A stretch of 8,263 nucleotides of DNA, taken from assembly GCA_027451565.1 (NCBI GenBank), contig DAIDJC010000148.1, forward strand, positions 1-8,263, in the 5' to 3' direction. The notes beneath the pieces are model-generated. The model ran no database searches. It was given only the letters and a program-made list of their open reading frames with translations, and was not told where the DNA came from. Source of the stretch: Limisphaerales bacterium (GTDB lineage: Bacteria > Verrucomicrobiota > Verrucomicrobiia > Limisphaerales > UBA11358). How positions within the stretch are numbered: position 1 is the first letter of the stretch; each line of letters opens with the position of its first letter. Both the position numbers and the translations under genes were made by a program. Below, one piece after another: positions 1-6,873 of this stretch.

Positions 1-362
1 TTCAGGGTGGCGCGGTTTTCCAGGTGCAACTCAACGTTGCTTTGGAGGTGAATCGGGCCTGTCAAATAAACCCCGTCTGGAACCCTTACCCGTCCTCCGC
101 CGGCCTGCGCGCAGGCGGCTATGGCATCCCGGATGGCCCCGGAGCAATCCACCTGGCCGCCGGGCTTGGCGCCGTAATCCCCGATGTCAAAAACACGGGC
201 TGGAAAAGTTGGGGCATGGATTTCCGCAGCAAGCGCTTTTTCCTCCTGCCACGGCCCGGGTTCCTGGCCTCCCGGATCAGCCCAGGCACGGGCGGCAAAC
301 ACGGCCACAGACATGCAACACGCGATTTTTTGGATTACACGGAACATTTCGCAATAACTCAT
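1..362 (-). CDS. GH28 family glycoside hydrolase (polygalacturonase-like), N-terminal part, cut by window edge
   Basis: This is a partial gene: about 120 codons read leftwards from ATG at 362 and leave the window still open. Residues 1-28 form a signal peptide, with basic residues near R8/K12, a hydrophobic stretch IACCMSVAVFAA and a likely cleavage site after AWA, so the product is exported. The mature start carries the classic GH28 N-terminal signature: FDIGDYGAKPGG, then an AI.DAIAACA.AGGGRV helix/strand unit, VPDGVYLTGPI, and L.SNVELHLE, the first rungs of a right-handed parallel beta-helix. The catalytic NTD, DD, GHG and RIK motifs would lie beyond the edge, so activity cannot be judged. 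In the family these enzymes hydrolyse alpha-1,4-galacturonosyl or related linkages in pectin. Upstream lies a 95-bp gap holding a tandem 15-bp repeat. No Shine-Dalgarno is visible. Met6 and Met17 are alternative starts, but Met1 keeps the full signal peptide. Family call is strong; exact substrate is unknown. Confidence 0.85.
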   Translation of the reverse strand, partial: MSYCEMFRVIQKIACCMSVAVFAARAWADPGGQEPGPWQEEKALAAEIHAPTFPARVFDIGDYGAKPGGQVDCSGAIRDAIAACAQAGGGRVRVPDGVYLTGPIHLQSNVELHLENRATL

Positions 363-420
363 AATGATTGATTCCACACCGAAAGTGCTTGAATGATGTG
401 AGCGGGTGGCATGACAAAAT

Positions 421-450
421 GAACGCCGTCCTTTTGAACAACGTCCTTTT
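421..450. repeat. Tandem direct repeat, two 15-bp units, upstream of a GH28 gene
   Basis: GAACGCCGTCCTTTT (421-435) is followed immediately by GAACAACGTCCTTTT (436-450), identical at 13 of 15 positions. Read on the strand of the flanking genes the unit is AAAAGGACG..GTTC. The repeat lies 59-88 bp upstream of the start of the left-edge GH28 gene and just past the stop of the short PEP-CTERM-like ORF. AraC-family regulators often bind direct repeats, so an activator site is possible. I saw no third copy elsewhere in the window, and the function is inferred from position only. Confidence 0.5.
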
Positions 451-457
451 CACCCTT

Positions 458-652
458 TCACATTTTGAAAAGCCTGCGATGCAAGACCGCCAGGTTCATT
501 CCCGCTCCTGCGACCCCGTAAATGGAAAGCTCCGGAACGGCGGCAAAGTTGTCCGTGAATACTTGCGCCTGGGCGGCACCCATGGAAATGCCGCATGCAA
601 GCAGTGAGGCAATAATGGGGAATTGGGTGAAACGAGGAGGGTTGTCGTACAT
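458..652 (-). CDS. Short PEP-CTERM-like secreted ORF (64 aa), probable internal-deletion remnant
   Basis: The ORF contains almost nothing but two export signals. Residues 1-29 are a signal peptide: basic R7, hydrophobic PIIASLLACGISMGA, cleavage near AQA. Next comes QVFTDNFA, close to the QTTFFSDNFAQ that follows the signal peptide of the 1152-aa protein at 2266-5724. Residues 39-64 look like a decayed PEP-CTERM sorting tag: VPELSIYG in place of a typical VPEPSTY-type motif, a weakly hydrophobic GVAGAGMNLAVL, and a basic HRRLFK end. PEP-CTERM tags are recognised by exosortase and common in Verrucomicrobiota. The passenger domain expected between the signals is missing, so the simplest reading is a larger gene collapsed by an in-frame deletion. 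Single C-to-T changes (CCT to CTT, ACT to ATT) would explain P-to-L and T-to-I. I chose ATG at 652 because the in-frame ATG at 691 adds 13 residues ahead of the signal peptide. A genuine mini-protein is the alternative. Confidence 0.5.
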   Translation of the reverse strand: MYDNPPRFTQFPIIASLLACGISMGAAQAQVFTDNFAAVPELSIYGVAGAGMNLAVLHRRLFKM

Positions 653-690
653 ATTGCTTGTGACTTTTGCAGGTTTGGCTGGCTGCCCCA

Positions 691-719
691 CAGACTAACA
701 CAATTTGATTGTTTGTCTG
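691..719. repeat. Imperfect inverted repeat, possible operator
   Basis: The left arm CAGACTAACACAAT (691-704) and the reverse complement of the right arm, CAGACAAACAAT (708-719), agree apart from a two-base length difference and a small mismatch, around a short AT-rich centre. The element sits between the stop of the GH28 gene (771) and the start of the 64-codon ORF (652), about 40 bp upstream of the latter. No U-tract follows in the leftward direction, which argues against an intrinsic terminator and leaves an operator or RNA hairpin. Function is inferred. Confidence 0.4.
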
Positions 720-770
720 CAATCGGTTTTGCAAAAAGATTTGAAATTAGAGCACTTCGCATTTTGGTGT

Positions 771-2108
771 TTAATTCGGTTCATCCGCCACAATTCCCTT
801 GATCCCAGCGTTCTTTGGAATAATGGCAGGCCCTGAATCCGCGTGAATGCTCGTTTCATTGAAATTCACGCCCATGGCATTTTCAATTTCCAACCCCGTC
901 CGGGCGGAGAGGCGCACCTGTGTGAAATCCACATTGGAAATGCATCCCGATGGCAAGCCGGCCAGAATTCCCGCCCTTTTTGGGCTTGATGCCACAATAT
1001 CCAAGAAATGAATATCGCGATAGGCGGGCGGATGGAGTCCATGCGCTTTTTTCATGGTTTGAGACGCCAAGGCTGCGTCACCAGAGGAATTATTCTGGTA
1101 AAAGCAGGTTAAAGTGATGGCAGGGTTGACGTTTTCCATGCGTATGTGGCGGTAAGTCACATTCTGCACCAATCCACCGCGATTGACGTCAGATTTGATC
1201 CGCAACCCGTTTTCGGTATCCTGAAAAGAACAGTGTTCCACCACCACATCGTTCACGCCACCCAGCGTTTCGCTGCCGATGGACATGCCATGTCCGTGCA
1301 AAAACCTGCATTGGGTCACCAGGAAATGAGCGCTGGAAAACGGAACTCCGGGAATCCGCCTTCCAGACTTGATGGCAATATCATCATCCCCCACATCAAT
1401 CAAACAATTTGAAATGACCACATTCTGGCAATCTCCAGGATCAATGGCGTCTGTGTTGGCGGCATTTTGCGGAGCTCGGATGGTCACGCTCCTGATTTGG
1501 ACATCCCTGCAACTCTCGGGAACAAGGTGGAATTTTGGGGAGTTTTCGAGTGTCACTCCTTCAACCGTCAAGTGATTCACGCGCGTGAAAGAGACCAGGT
1601 TGGGTCGCGGCAGAGTATAGCCGGGATGGATTCGCCGGGCCTGCTCGGCTGGAACCCACCATTTGGCGCCCGAACCATCAATCACGCCCCCGCCACATAA
1701 GGTCACATCCGTGAGGTCTGTTTCGTTGATGAAGGCCTTGAAGGGCCCCTTGCTTTTGCCCTCAATCACATCCTGCCATTCCACATCCTGGGGCAGGTAA
1801 TCCCGTGGATCATCCGTGGCTTTTAACACAGCGTTTGATTCCAATTCGATAATCGTCCGGGAATAAACGCGCAAGGGTTGGGACAGGTAAATACCCGGCT
1901 GAAAAAGAACCCTGCCCCCATTTGTAGCGCAGGCATCCAGGGCGTTCTGAATGGCCATCGTGTCCAAGGTGGCCCCATTCCCGACCGCTCCAAATTTAAC
2001 AACGTCAAAAACAGGAACAGATCCCATGCACAGCGGACAATTTGAACCGGGCCACAGGGTGGAGGCCAACAGCAATGTCAGGAGGAAATGTAAATTTGGG
2101 GTCTTCAA
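771..2108 (-). CDS. GH28 family glycoside hydrolase (polygalacturonase-like), exported
   Basis: This is a complete GH28 enzyme of 445 residues with a right-handed parallel beta-helix fold, expected to hydrolyse galacturonosyl (or rhamnogalacturonan-type) linkages in pectin outside the cytoplasm. The N-terminal FDVVKFGAVGNG...AIQNALDAC signature is followed by all four family motifs. Numbered from the start used here, they are NTD at 218-220 (in NTDAIDP), GDDD at 240-243 (in VGDDDIAIKSG), GHG at 272-274 (in HGHGMSIGSE) and RIK at 303-305. The catalytic carboxylates D220, D241 and D242 and the motif His are therefore present. The in-frame ATG at 2237 cannot easily be the start: it lies upstream of the intrinsic terminator at 2200-2231, and translation from it would read through the hairpin. 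TTG at 2108 gives LKTPNLHFLLTLLLAST, a good signal peptide. ATG at 2027 would remove it. No Shine-Dalgarno is seen. The gene lies 157 bp downstream of the large surface-protein gene and probably has its own promoter. Endo or exo mode cannot be decided here. Confidence 0.9.
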   Translation of the reverse strand: MKTPNLHFLLTLLLASTLWPGSNCPLCMGSVPVFDVVKFGAVGNGATLDTMAIQNALDACATNGGRVLFQPGIYLSQPLRVYSRTIIELESNAVLKATDDPRDYLPQDVEWQDVIEGKSKGPFKAFINETDLTDVTLCGGGVIDGSGAKWWVPAEQARRIHPGYTLPRPNLVSFTRVNHLTVEGVTLENSPKFHLVPESCRDVQIRSVTIRAPQNAANTDAIDPGDCQNVVISNCLIDVGDDDIAIKSGRRIPGVPFSSAHFLVTQCRFLHGHGMSIGSETLGGVNDVVVEHCSFQDTENGLRIKSDVNRGGLVQNVTYRHIRMENVNPAITLTCFYQNNSSGDAALASQTMKKAHGLHPPAYRDIHFLDIVASSPKRAGILAGLPSGCISNVDFTQVRLSARTGLEIENAMGVNFNETSIHADSGPAIIPKNAGIKGIVADEPN

Positions 2109-2199
2109 TTGAATTGGGGTTGGAAAAGACAGCTTGGGAAATATTTTGCCTGATTCATGGCCAGAACCCCGCAGGCGGTCCTTGACGGAGAGAGACTGT

Positions 2200-2231
2200 A
2201 AAAAGGGGAGTGTGGCGACGCCACACTCCCC
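2200..2231 (-). terminator. Intrinsic (rho-independent) terminator after the large surface-protein gene
   Basis: A perfect 12-bp GC-rich stem, GGGGAGTGTGGC (2205-2216) paired with GCCACACTCCCC (2220-2231), encloses a 3-nt loop. In the leftward direction it is followed directly by TTTTT (2204-2200). It lies about 35 bp past the stop codon at 2266, the right place to end the pseudopilin/surface-protein transcript. There is no T-run on the opposite side, so it should act mainly leftwards. It also shows that the downstream GH28 gene needs its own promoter or readthrough. Confidence 0.88.
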
Positions 2232-2265
2232 GTGCATTCAAGACCATTTCACAGGGGGCAGGAGA

Positions 2266-5200
2266 TCAGGGATAGACCAGCCGGTAAAACTCATCCAAGT
2301 TGGTTTGGAGGATGGAAATGATGGCCGAATTGGTGCCCGTGCTTCCGGGAACAGTCATCCAATCACTGGCATTTTTGCTGATGCCATTGGCCAGGTTATT
2401 GGTTTGAACGAGAAGCCGATAACCCGTGTTTGAAAGCGGCCAGTTGAAGGTGATGGCACCAGCATGCACGCTGCCAGCCAGGGATGGACGTGTCTGGCTG
2501 GGCGCCTGATTAATGGTGACGGAATAGGAATGTTTGGTCACGCCGTCCTGCGCTGTCACCTCCACGGTCACCAAGTTAGGTATGCTGGGATTGGGATTCA
2601 AAGCCAGGGGGGCGCTTGCCACGCCTGAGGCCAGAAGATTGGTGGCACCGCCGTAGATCAACTGGTTTGTTGCCGTTAAATCAGAATCCACCACTGACAC
2701 TGTCGGGGTGGCGCCATACACGGCAGACGCGGTATAAGCAAACTGGGTGGGACTAAAGGCAGGTGACAGCGCCCCTGCTGAACTCAGGACCAGCGAAGAC
2801 AGGAACGAATTGGTGCTGGCCAGGGGCTGAAGTGACAGGACAGATATGGTCCCGTCCACAGCCAGTTTGTTGGTCCAGACCAAGCCTGGATCGCCACCCA
2901 CGATTTTCATCCCTCCAGCATTGGCCACCGGCTGGCTGAACAGCGCAAAGGTGTCACCCACCTGCAAAGCCGGTCCCAGGTTGGTGAGAATGATGAAACC
3001 CGTTCCGCTACCGGTCAGCGTGCCGGCAACGGAAACCAAGCCGTTGCTGGGGGTTGCGGAGGTGTTCAGTTGAACGGAAACATTGCCGTTCAAGGTCAAA
3101 TTGCCACTGACGGCGAGCGTTCCGATTGAGGAAGGGCCGCCCATGATGGCGCCACCCGCATTCACCACCACATTGCCGCCAACCGTGCCAGAGCCAGCGA
3201 GGACCCCGTTGGTGGCAACCGTGACAGAACTTGCGGAGGCCAGGGACCCATTGACCTGCAATGTCCCGTCGGAAACCGTTGTCGGGCCAGTGTAGGTTTC
3301 GGCATTGGCCATCACCAGGACATTGGAGCCGGTTTTGGTGAAACCGACACCCACGCCGCCGTCACTGATCACTCCGGAGAAAAGCGTTGGCCCATCCGCC
3401 TGAATGAAGCGGTTGGTGCCCGCGCCGCCACCGTCATTTCCGTTCAATGAGAATGGTCCGGAGAATGTCAACTGGTTCGTGCCAATCACAACCAAGGTCA
3501 GGTTGTTTGATCCCGAGGCATACTGGATGGGATTAGCCACGGACTGGGCGGCACCGGCTGCGAACATGGTGCCGCTGCCTCCGAGAGTGGTGGTGGAATC
3601 ATTCTCTATGAGCAAGGGACCGGTGCCTAACGGTCCAGAGACGAGGTTTCCAGAATTGACAACCGAGCTGCTCCCCAATCCCAACTGGCCTGCTGCGGGC
3701 TGGGTAAAGCCGGTATAGGTGTTTTGACCATTCAGATAAGTAGTGCCCCCCTTTTGGATCAAGGAACCAGCTCCTGAAATAACCCCATTGTAACTCTGCA
3801 CGCTTGAGGAGGACTGGTACGGAGCATAAAGGAAGGTGCTGTCGTTCAAATTAAGATTGGCATTGTAAACCATGTTGTTTGTATCGGAGCTGAAGACACG
3901 GATGCGGGAGTACCCCACACCACTGCCAATGATGCTGCTGTGGACGAGTGTCAGCGTTTTTCCGGGCGTGCCAGACAAACTGCCATTGAGCGCCAAGGCA
4001 TAAGAATTATTGGTGGGATCCACGACCAGGGTGAAATCATCGGACACGACCAAGTCATTGGGCAAGGCCGCCAGAGAACTAGAGGCGGGAGTGATTTCCA
4101 TCTGGCCGCCCGCGAGAGCAAAATTGATGGGGCCGGAGCCGAGGCCGGCCAGGTCACCCAACCTGAGATACGCCAATGCATTGCTAATGACCGTGCCGCC
4201 CGAATAGGTGTTGGCATTATTGACATTCAACAATCCGCTCCCACTGTAAATCAGGTTTCCAGGCCCGGCAAAACTGCCGGAACCGGTGAAGGTATAAAAT
4301 GAACTGGAATGACTTACCGTGACCGAGGCTGCGCTCAAATAGGAGCCGTTCAAGGTGACCGTACCTCCTCCTCCCACGTCATTAAAAGTCACTGGATCGC
4401 CGAAATTGAAGTACAGCCCGGTGTCACCAGATGTGTCATTCCAACTGGGGCTGATGCCCAGGTCCCAAGCGCCGCTGCCCGAATAAATCAAGTTGGTGGA
4501 GGCGACAAAAGCCAGCGAGGCGGCTGTGGAATTGGTGGTGAATCCCCCTGCTCCCTTGACAGTGCAATAATAGCCATTGGCGCTGGAAAGCAAATCTGCG
4601 GGTCCGGCTGGCGAAACCACCAGCAGGCTGCTTCCCCCATCCGCGCTGTTAATCACAGACAAGTTGCCACCAAGCACGATATTCGTGCCATCCCTGCCCC
4701 ATTGATAGGTCACATCAAAGCCGGAGGCCTGTATTTGAAAGGCGCAGGACCCACCGCTGGTCACGGTAACCGGGCTGGGTTCGGCAGTGATGGTTGGAGG
4801 GCCTGTGATGGCCGTGACAGATCCGGAAACGGAGATGGAAGAGACGTCAATCGTGTTGGCCGATGCGCTTGCGCGCCCGAAATACCCGAAAGCCATGCTG
4901 TCAAACCCGCCGGTGAGGTAGGTGCTGTTTGTTGCCACACCTCCAAATTCGTCCAGTGGAACACCTGAGGCGGTGTTGCCGGAATACGTAAGATTGGTGA
5001 TGGCGAGGCTGTTTTGTCCATTGAGAGTGATGTACAGGACTTCCGTATAAACGCCACCCGGTGTCAGGGCCAGCGTGGATGTTGAGGTCGATCCCACGTT
5101 TGCTTCCTGGGTGTAGCTGTAAGAGGAGCTTCCTTGAGTAATCAGGTCCTGGTTGTTTCCGGTGGTTTCCGACTGGCTGGGCCGCGTCATGATGCGGGAA

Positions 5201-5724
5201 GCAGCGCCATTATAATTGACCTGGGCGGCATAACCTTCCCACTGCTGGGCACCTCCGCTAACTCCGGCGGTTTTTGACACGGCGGTGCCATTCATGCCTC
5301 CTGCAATGGGCATGGACTGGCCGCTGTTATACAAACCAATGCCCAACTGCCCGGCCTCGGTAAGAATGCCGGAGGTGTTTGTAAAAACGACGGTCAATTG
5401 GATATAGTCTCCCGCTTGCACCAAAGCCACCGCATTGGTGGCAAACAAAGCCTCAATTTCAAAATCACCCGATGTTGTCGGCCCAATGCCGAATTTGAGG
5501 TCGCCCGGGTTGAGCGACGGAGCGGGGTTCCAAGTTTTTCCAGAGATAAGTTGATAGGCGGTGCTCGTTGAGGTGGCCTTGGCTGGCGATGCGCTGTTCA
5601 GTGTGCTTCCCTGGGCAAAGTTATCACTGAAGAAGGTGGTTTGAGCTTTTAAGATTGGCGCACAGGCCAATGCGACCAGGGCGAGTGTTGCTTGTACGGT
5701 GAATCTGCATGATTTGGTTTTCAT
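2266..5724 (-). CDS. Large secreted autotransporter-associated beta-strand repeat protein with Ig-like and cadherin-like domains
   Basis: A 1152-residue exported protein rich in Gly, Ser, Thr and Asn. Residues 1-27 are a signal peptide (MKTKSCR, then a hydrophobic stretch, cleavage near LKA-Q). Residues ~28-305 start with FFSDNFAQGS and end FGYFGR...IDVSSISVSG, resembling a lectin-like beta-sandwich (tentative). Residues ~309-403 form an Ig-like domain with the canonical C327, W342 (YQW) and C387 (YYC). Residues ~410-960 hold autotransporter-associated beta-strand repeats, seen as NTYSGGTVIS (~505), NTYTGFTQP (~670) and ETYTGPTTVSDGTLQVNG (~810). Residues ~971-1075 look cadherin-like (LSPAFSPTQFAYT...V.AQDG...YSVTI). 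The last ~75 residues end in FYRLVYP. There is no C-terminal beta-barrel and no PEP-CTERM tag, so it is not a classical autotransporter; an adhesin or glycan-binding role is inferred. An in-frame ATG at 5817 directly abuts the pseudopilin stop codon, but it adds 31 residues ahead of the signal peptide; ATG at 5724 is preferred. Confidence 0.82.
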   Translation of the reverse strand: MKTKSCRFTVQATLALVALACAPILKAQTTFFSDNFAQGSTLNSASPAKATSTSTAYQLISGKTWNPAPSLNPGDLKFGIGPTTSGDFEIEALFATNAVALVQAGDYIQLTVVFTNTSGILTEAGQLGIGLYNSGQSMPIAGGMNGTAVSKTAGVSGGAQQWEGYAAQVNYNGAASRIMTRPSQSETTGNNQDLITQGSSSYSYTQEANVGSTSTSTLALTPGGVYTEVLYITLNGQNSLAITNLTYSGNTASGVPLDEFGGVATNSTYLTGGFDSMAFGYFGRASASANTIDVSSISVSGSVTAITGPPTITAEPSPVTVTSGGSCAFQIQASGFDVTYQWGRDGTNIVLGGNLSVINSADGGSSLLVVSPAGPADLLSSANGYYCTVKGAGGFTTNSTAASLAFVASTNLIYSGSGAWDLGISPSWNDTSGDTGLYFNFGDPVTFNDVGGGGTVTLNGSYLSAASVTVSHSSSFYTFTGSGSFAGPGNLIYSGSGLLNVNNANTYSGGTVISNALAYLRLGDLAGLGSGPINFALAGGQMEITPASSSLAALPNDLVVSDDFTLVVDPTNNSYALALNGSLSGTPGKTLTLVHSSIIGSGVGYSRIRVFSSDTNNMVYNANLNLNDSTFLYAPYQSSSSVQSYNGVISGAGSLIQKGGTTYLNGQNTYTGFTQPAAGQLGLGSSSVVNSGNLVSGPLGTGPLLIENDSTTTLGGSGTMFAAGAAQSVANPIQYASGSNNLTLVVIGTNQLTFSGPFSLNGNDGGGAGTNRFIQADGPTLFSGVISDGGVGVGFTKTGSNVLVMANAETYTGPTTVSDGTLQVNGSLASASSVTVATNGVLAGSGTVGGNVVVNAGGAIMGGPSSIGTLAVSGNLTLNGNVSVQLNTSATPSNGLVSVAGTLTGSGTGFIILTNLGPALQVGDTFALFSQPVANAGGMKIVGGDPGLVWTNKLAVDGTISVLSLQPLASTNSFLSSLVLSSAGALSPAFSPTQFAYTASAVYGATPTVSVVDSDLTATNQLIYGGATNLLASGVASAPLALNPNPSIPNLVTVEVTAQDGVTKHSYSVTINQAPSQTRPSLAGSVHAGAITFNWPLSNTGYRLLVQTNNLANGISKNASDWMTVPGSTGTNSAIISILQTNLDEFYRLVYP

Positions 5725-5817
5725 TGGTGGTGTTGGTTTACTATGGACGCGGTCGGTGGGGAGGCAAGCGTAAAAAGACCTGGGGGGCATGGTTTTAAAC
5801 TTCGGTTTGGGATTCAT

Positions 5818-6771
5818 TTATTGTTGAAAACCGTTTACAATAATGCGGAATGCATCTGAATCCTCGCCCGGACCCGCCCCACCCCCGGAATTTGGATTCC
5901 ACAGGTTGGGGTCAAAGGGTTCATAAGATCCTTTTCTGCTGTTGGACTTGATGCTGGTGAAAGCCACATGGGTGTCCCCGTAAAGCACATTCAAGCCGGC
6001 AGGGTTGCCACTGTTTTTGTGCAGGATATTGGCATAGGAATCAATGGTGTCAGCCGTAATGCACTTGGTATTGTCCATGGCTGAAGTCTTAAGCAGGGAC
6101 GGAACACTCAACGGCGACTGGGGCGGATCACTCGGATTGGGGCTGGAAAAAGTATAGTTTTGCCTGGTCAAGACAGGCAGGCTCAGGTTGCCATACGCGG
6201 TGGGAGTCATTGCCTCCTGTTTGGATTGGGGATAATAATTGTAACTACAACGCACATAAGGATTTCCAGAAGCTGTGTAGTTTGGCGGAATGGATGGCCA
6301 TGCCCAACCCGGCTCATCGTAGGTGCCAAAGTAATAAATCCCGCTTTGAACTGCGGGGCAGTAAAACACCTTGCCATCCGGGATGAGTTTGTCAAAAAAC
6401 AGCAGACCCAAGGCATAAGGGCCCTGGACAATCTTTCCGGTGGTGTAGCTTTGACCGATGCCGCTGAACCGGAGGCATTCGTGGGTTTCCCACGGGTTGC
6501 CCGTCCAACCCGAGGGCGGGAGGTAATCATTGTTATCGCCGGCGTAGAGCGTCAAACCCACTCCCACCTGTTTGAGATTATTTTCGCAAGAGATGCGAAA
6601 GGCCTTTTGCTTGGCGGCTGAAAGGGCGGGTAAAAGCATTGCGGCAAGGATGGCAATAATGGCGATAACCACCAAAAGCTCGATCAAAGTAAATCCATTG
6701 GGACAATCTGAGTGCAACATCCGACCTCTGGACCTGAAATTTACGCGCGCATGGTTTGTAATCAAATTCAT
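5818..6771 (-). CDS. DUF1559-like type II pseudopilin (prepilin-type N-terminal cleavage/methylation domain)
   Basis: From ATG at 6771 the product has 317 residues. A 26-residue leader ends in CPNG, followed by the type IV prepilin signature FTLIELLVVIAIIAILAAM: cleavage after Gly26, N-methylated Phe27 and the conserved Glu at mature position 5. Further along are SAAKQKAFRISCENNLKQVGVGLTLY, typical of the PVC-group pseudopilin family, an aromatic- and proline-rich globular part, and a late His followed by LNVLYGDTHV, matching the H-x9-DG-like C-terminal motif. Such proteins are made in large paralogous sets in Verrucomicrobiota, Planctomycetes and Lentisphaerae and are thought to work with type II secretion-like machinery. 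ATG at 6771 overlaps by ATGA the stop of a 9-codon ORF that has a Shine-Dalgarno. GTG at 6804 and ATG at 6720 (AGAGG four bases upstream, 9-residue leader) are alternatives. The stop is followed at once by an ATG in frame with the surface-protein gene, suggesting co-transcription. Confidence 0.88.
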   Translation of the reverse strand: MNLITNHARVNFRSRGRMLHSDCPNGFTLIELLVVIAIIAILAAMLLPALSAAKQKAFRISCENNLKQVGVGLTLYAGDNNDYLPPSGWTGNPWETHECLRFSGIGQSYTTGKIVQGPYALGLLFFDKLIPDGKVFYCPAVQSGIYYFGTYDEPGWAWPSIPPNYTASGNPYVRCSYNYYPQSKQEAMTPTAYGNLSLPVLTRQNYTFSSPNPSDPPQSPLSVPSLLKTSAMDNTKCITADTIDSYANILHKNSGNPAGLNVLYGDTHVAFTSIKSNSRKGSYEPFDPNLWNPNSGGGAGPGEDSDAFRIIVNGFQQ

Positions 6772-6797
6772 AATGGTTGCTGGATTGAGAAGAGCAT
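6768..6797 (-). other. Possible 9-codon leader ORF overlapping the pseudopilin start
   Basis: ATG at 6797 begins a 9-codon frame (MLFSIQQPL) ending in TGA at 6770-6768, which overlaps the proposed pseudopilin ATG (6771-6769) as ATGA. GGGAG at 6808-6804 lies six bases upstream of this ATG, ideal spacing for a ribosome site, while the pseudopilin ATG has none of its own. This would allow translational coupling. The peptide is too short to test by composition, so chance is possible. Confidence 0.35.
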
Positions 6798-6830
6798 AAC
6801 TCACTCCCGGGGTTTGCCTACTGCCGAGGT

Positions 6831-6857
6831 GTGCAAAATTATTTGAAAAAAGTGCAC
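6831..6857. promoter_or_regulatory. Inverted repeat in the divergent control region, probable operator
   Basis: GTGCA (6831-6835) and TGCAC (6853-6857) form inverted arms about 22 bp centre to centre, two helical turns, around an AT-rich spacer. With flanking bases the arms are GGTGTGCA and, on the other strand, CGGGTGCA. A leftward -10-like AATAAT (minus strand 6843-6838) lies between the arms but has no good -35 at the right distance, as expected for a promoter controlled by a regulator. The divergent XylR/AraC-type gene next door is the obvious candidate binder; this is inferred, not shown. Confidence 0.4.
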
Positions 6858-6873
6858 CCGCTCCTTCCCACTC

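Noticed and set aside
691..719. Inverted repeat as an intrinsic terminator of the GH28 gene
   Set aside because: The stem is AT-rich with a bulge, and the bases after it in the leftward direction are TGGGGCAGCC, not a U-tract.
2266..2560. C-terminal autotransporter beta-barrel or PEP-CTERM tag on the large protein
   Set aside because: The end reads DEFYRLVYP, without amphipathic barrel strands, a PEP motif, a terminal transmembrane helix or an Arg cluster. The repeat family name does not imply type V secretion.
4309..4968. 219-codon open frame on the + strand inside the large surface-protein gene
   Set aside because: It is antisense to a well-supported beta-rich protein with Ig and repeat motifs, and its own composition (Gly, Arg and His rich, no recognisable motif) is typical of a shadow frame.
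6160..6621. 153-codon open frame on the + strand opposite the pseudopilin
   Set aside because: The minus-strand pseudopilin has clear family motifs across this stretch; the antisense frame has none.
6802..6804. GTG at 6804 as the pseudopilin start
   Set aside because: The GGGAG nearby overlaps the GTG itself, so it cannot serve as its ribosome site. It is well placed for the ATG at 6797, and the ATG at 6771 keeps the full prepilin signature.
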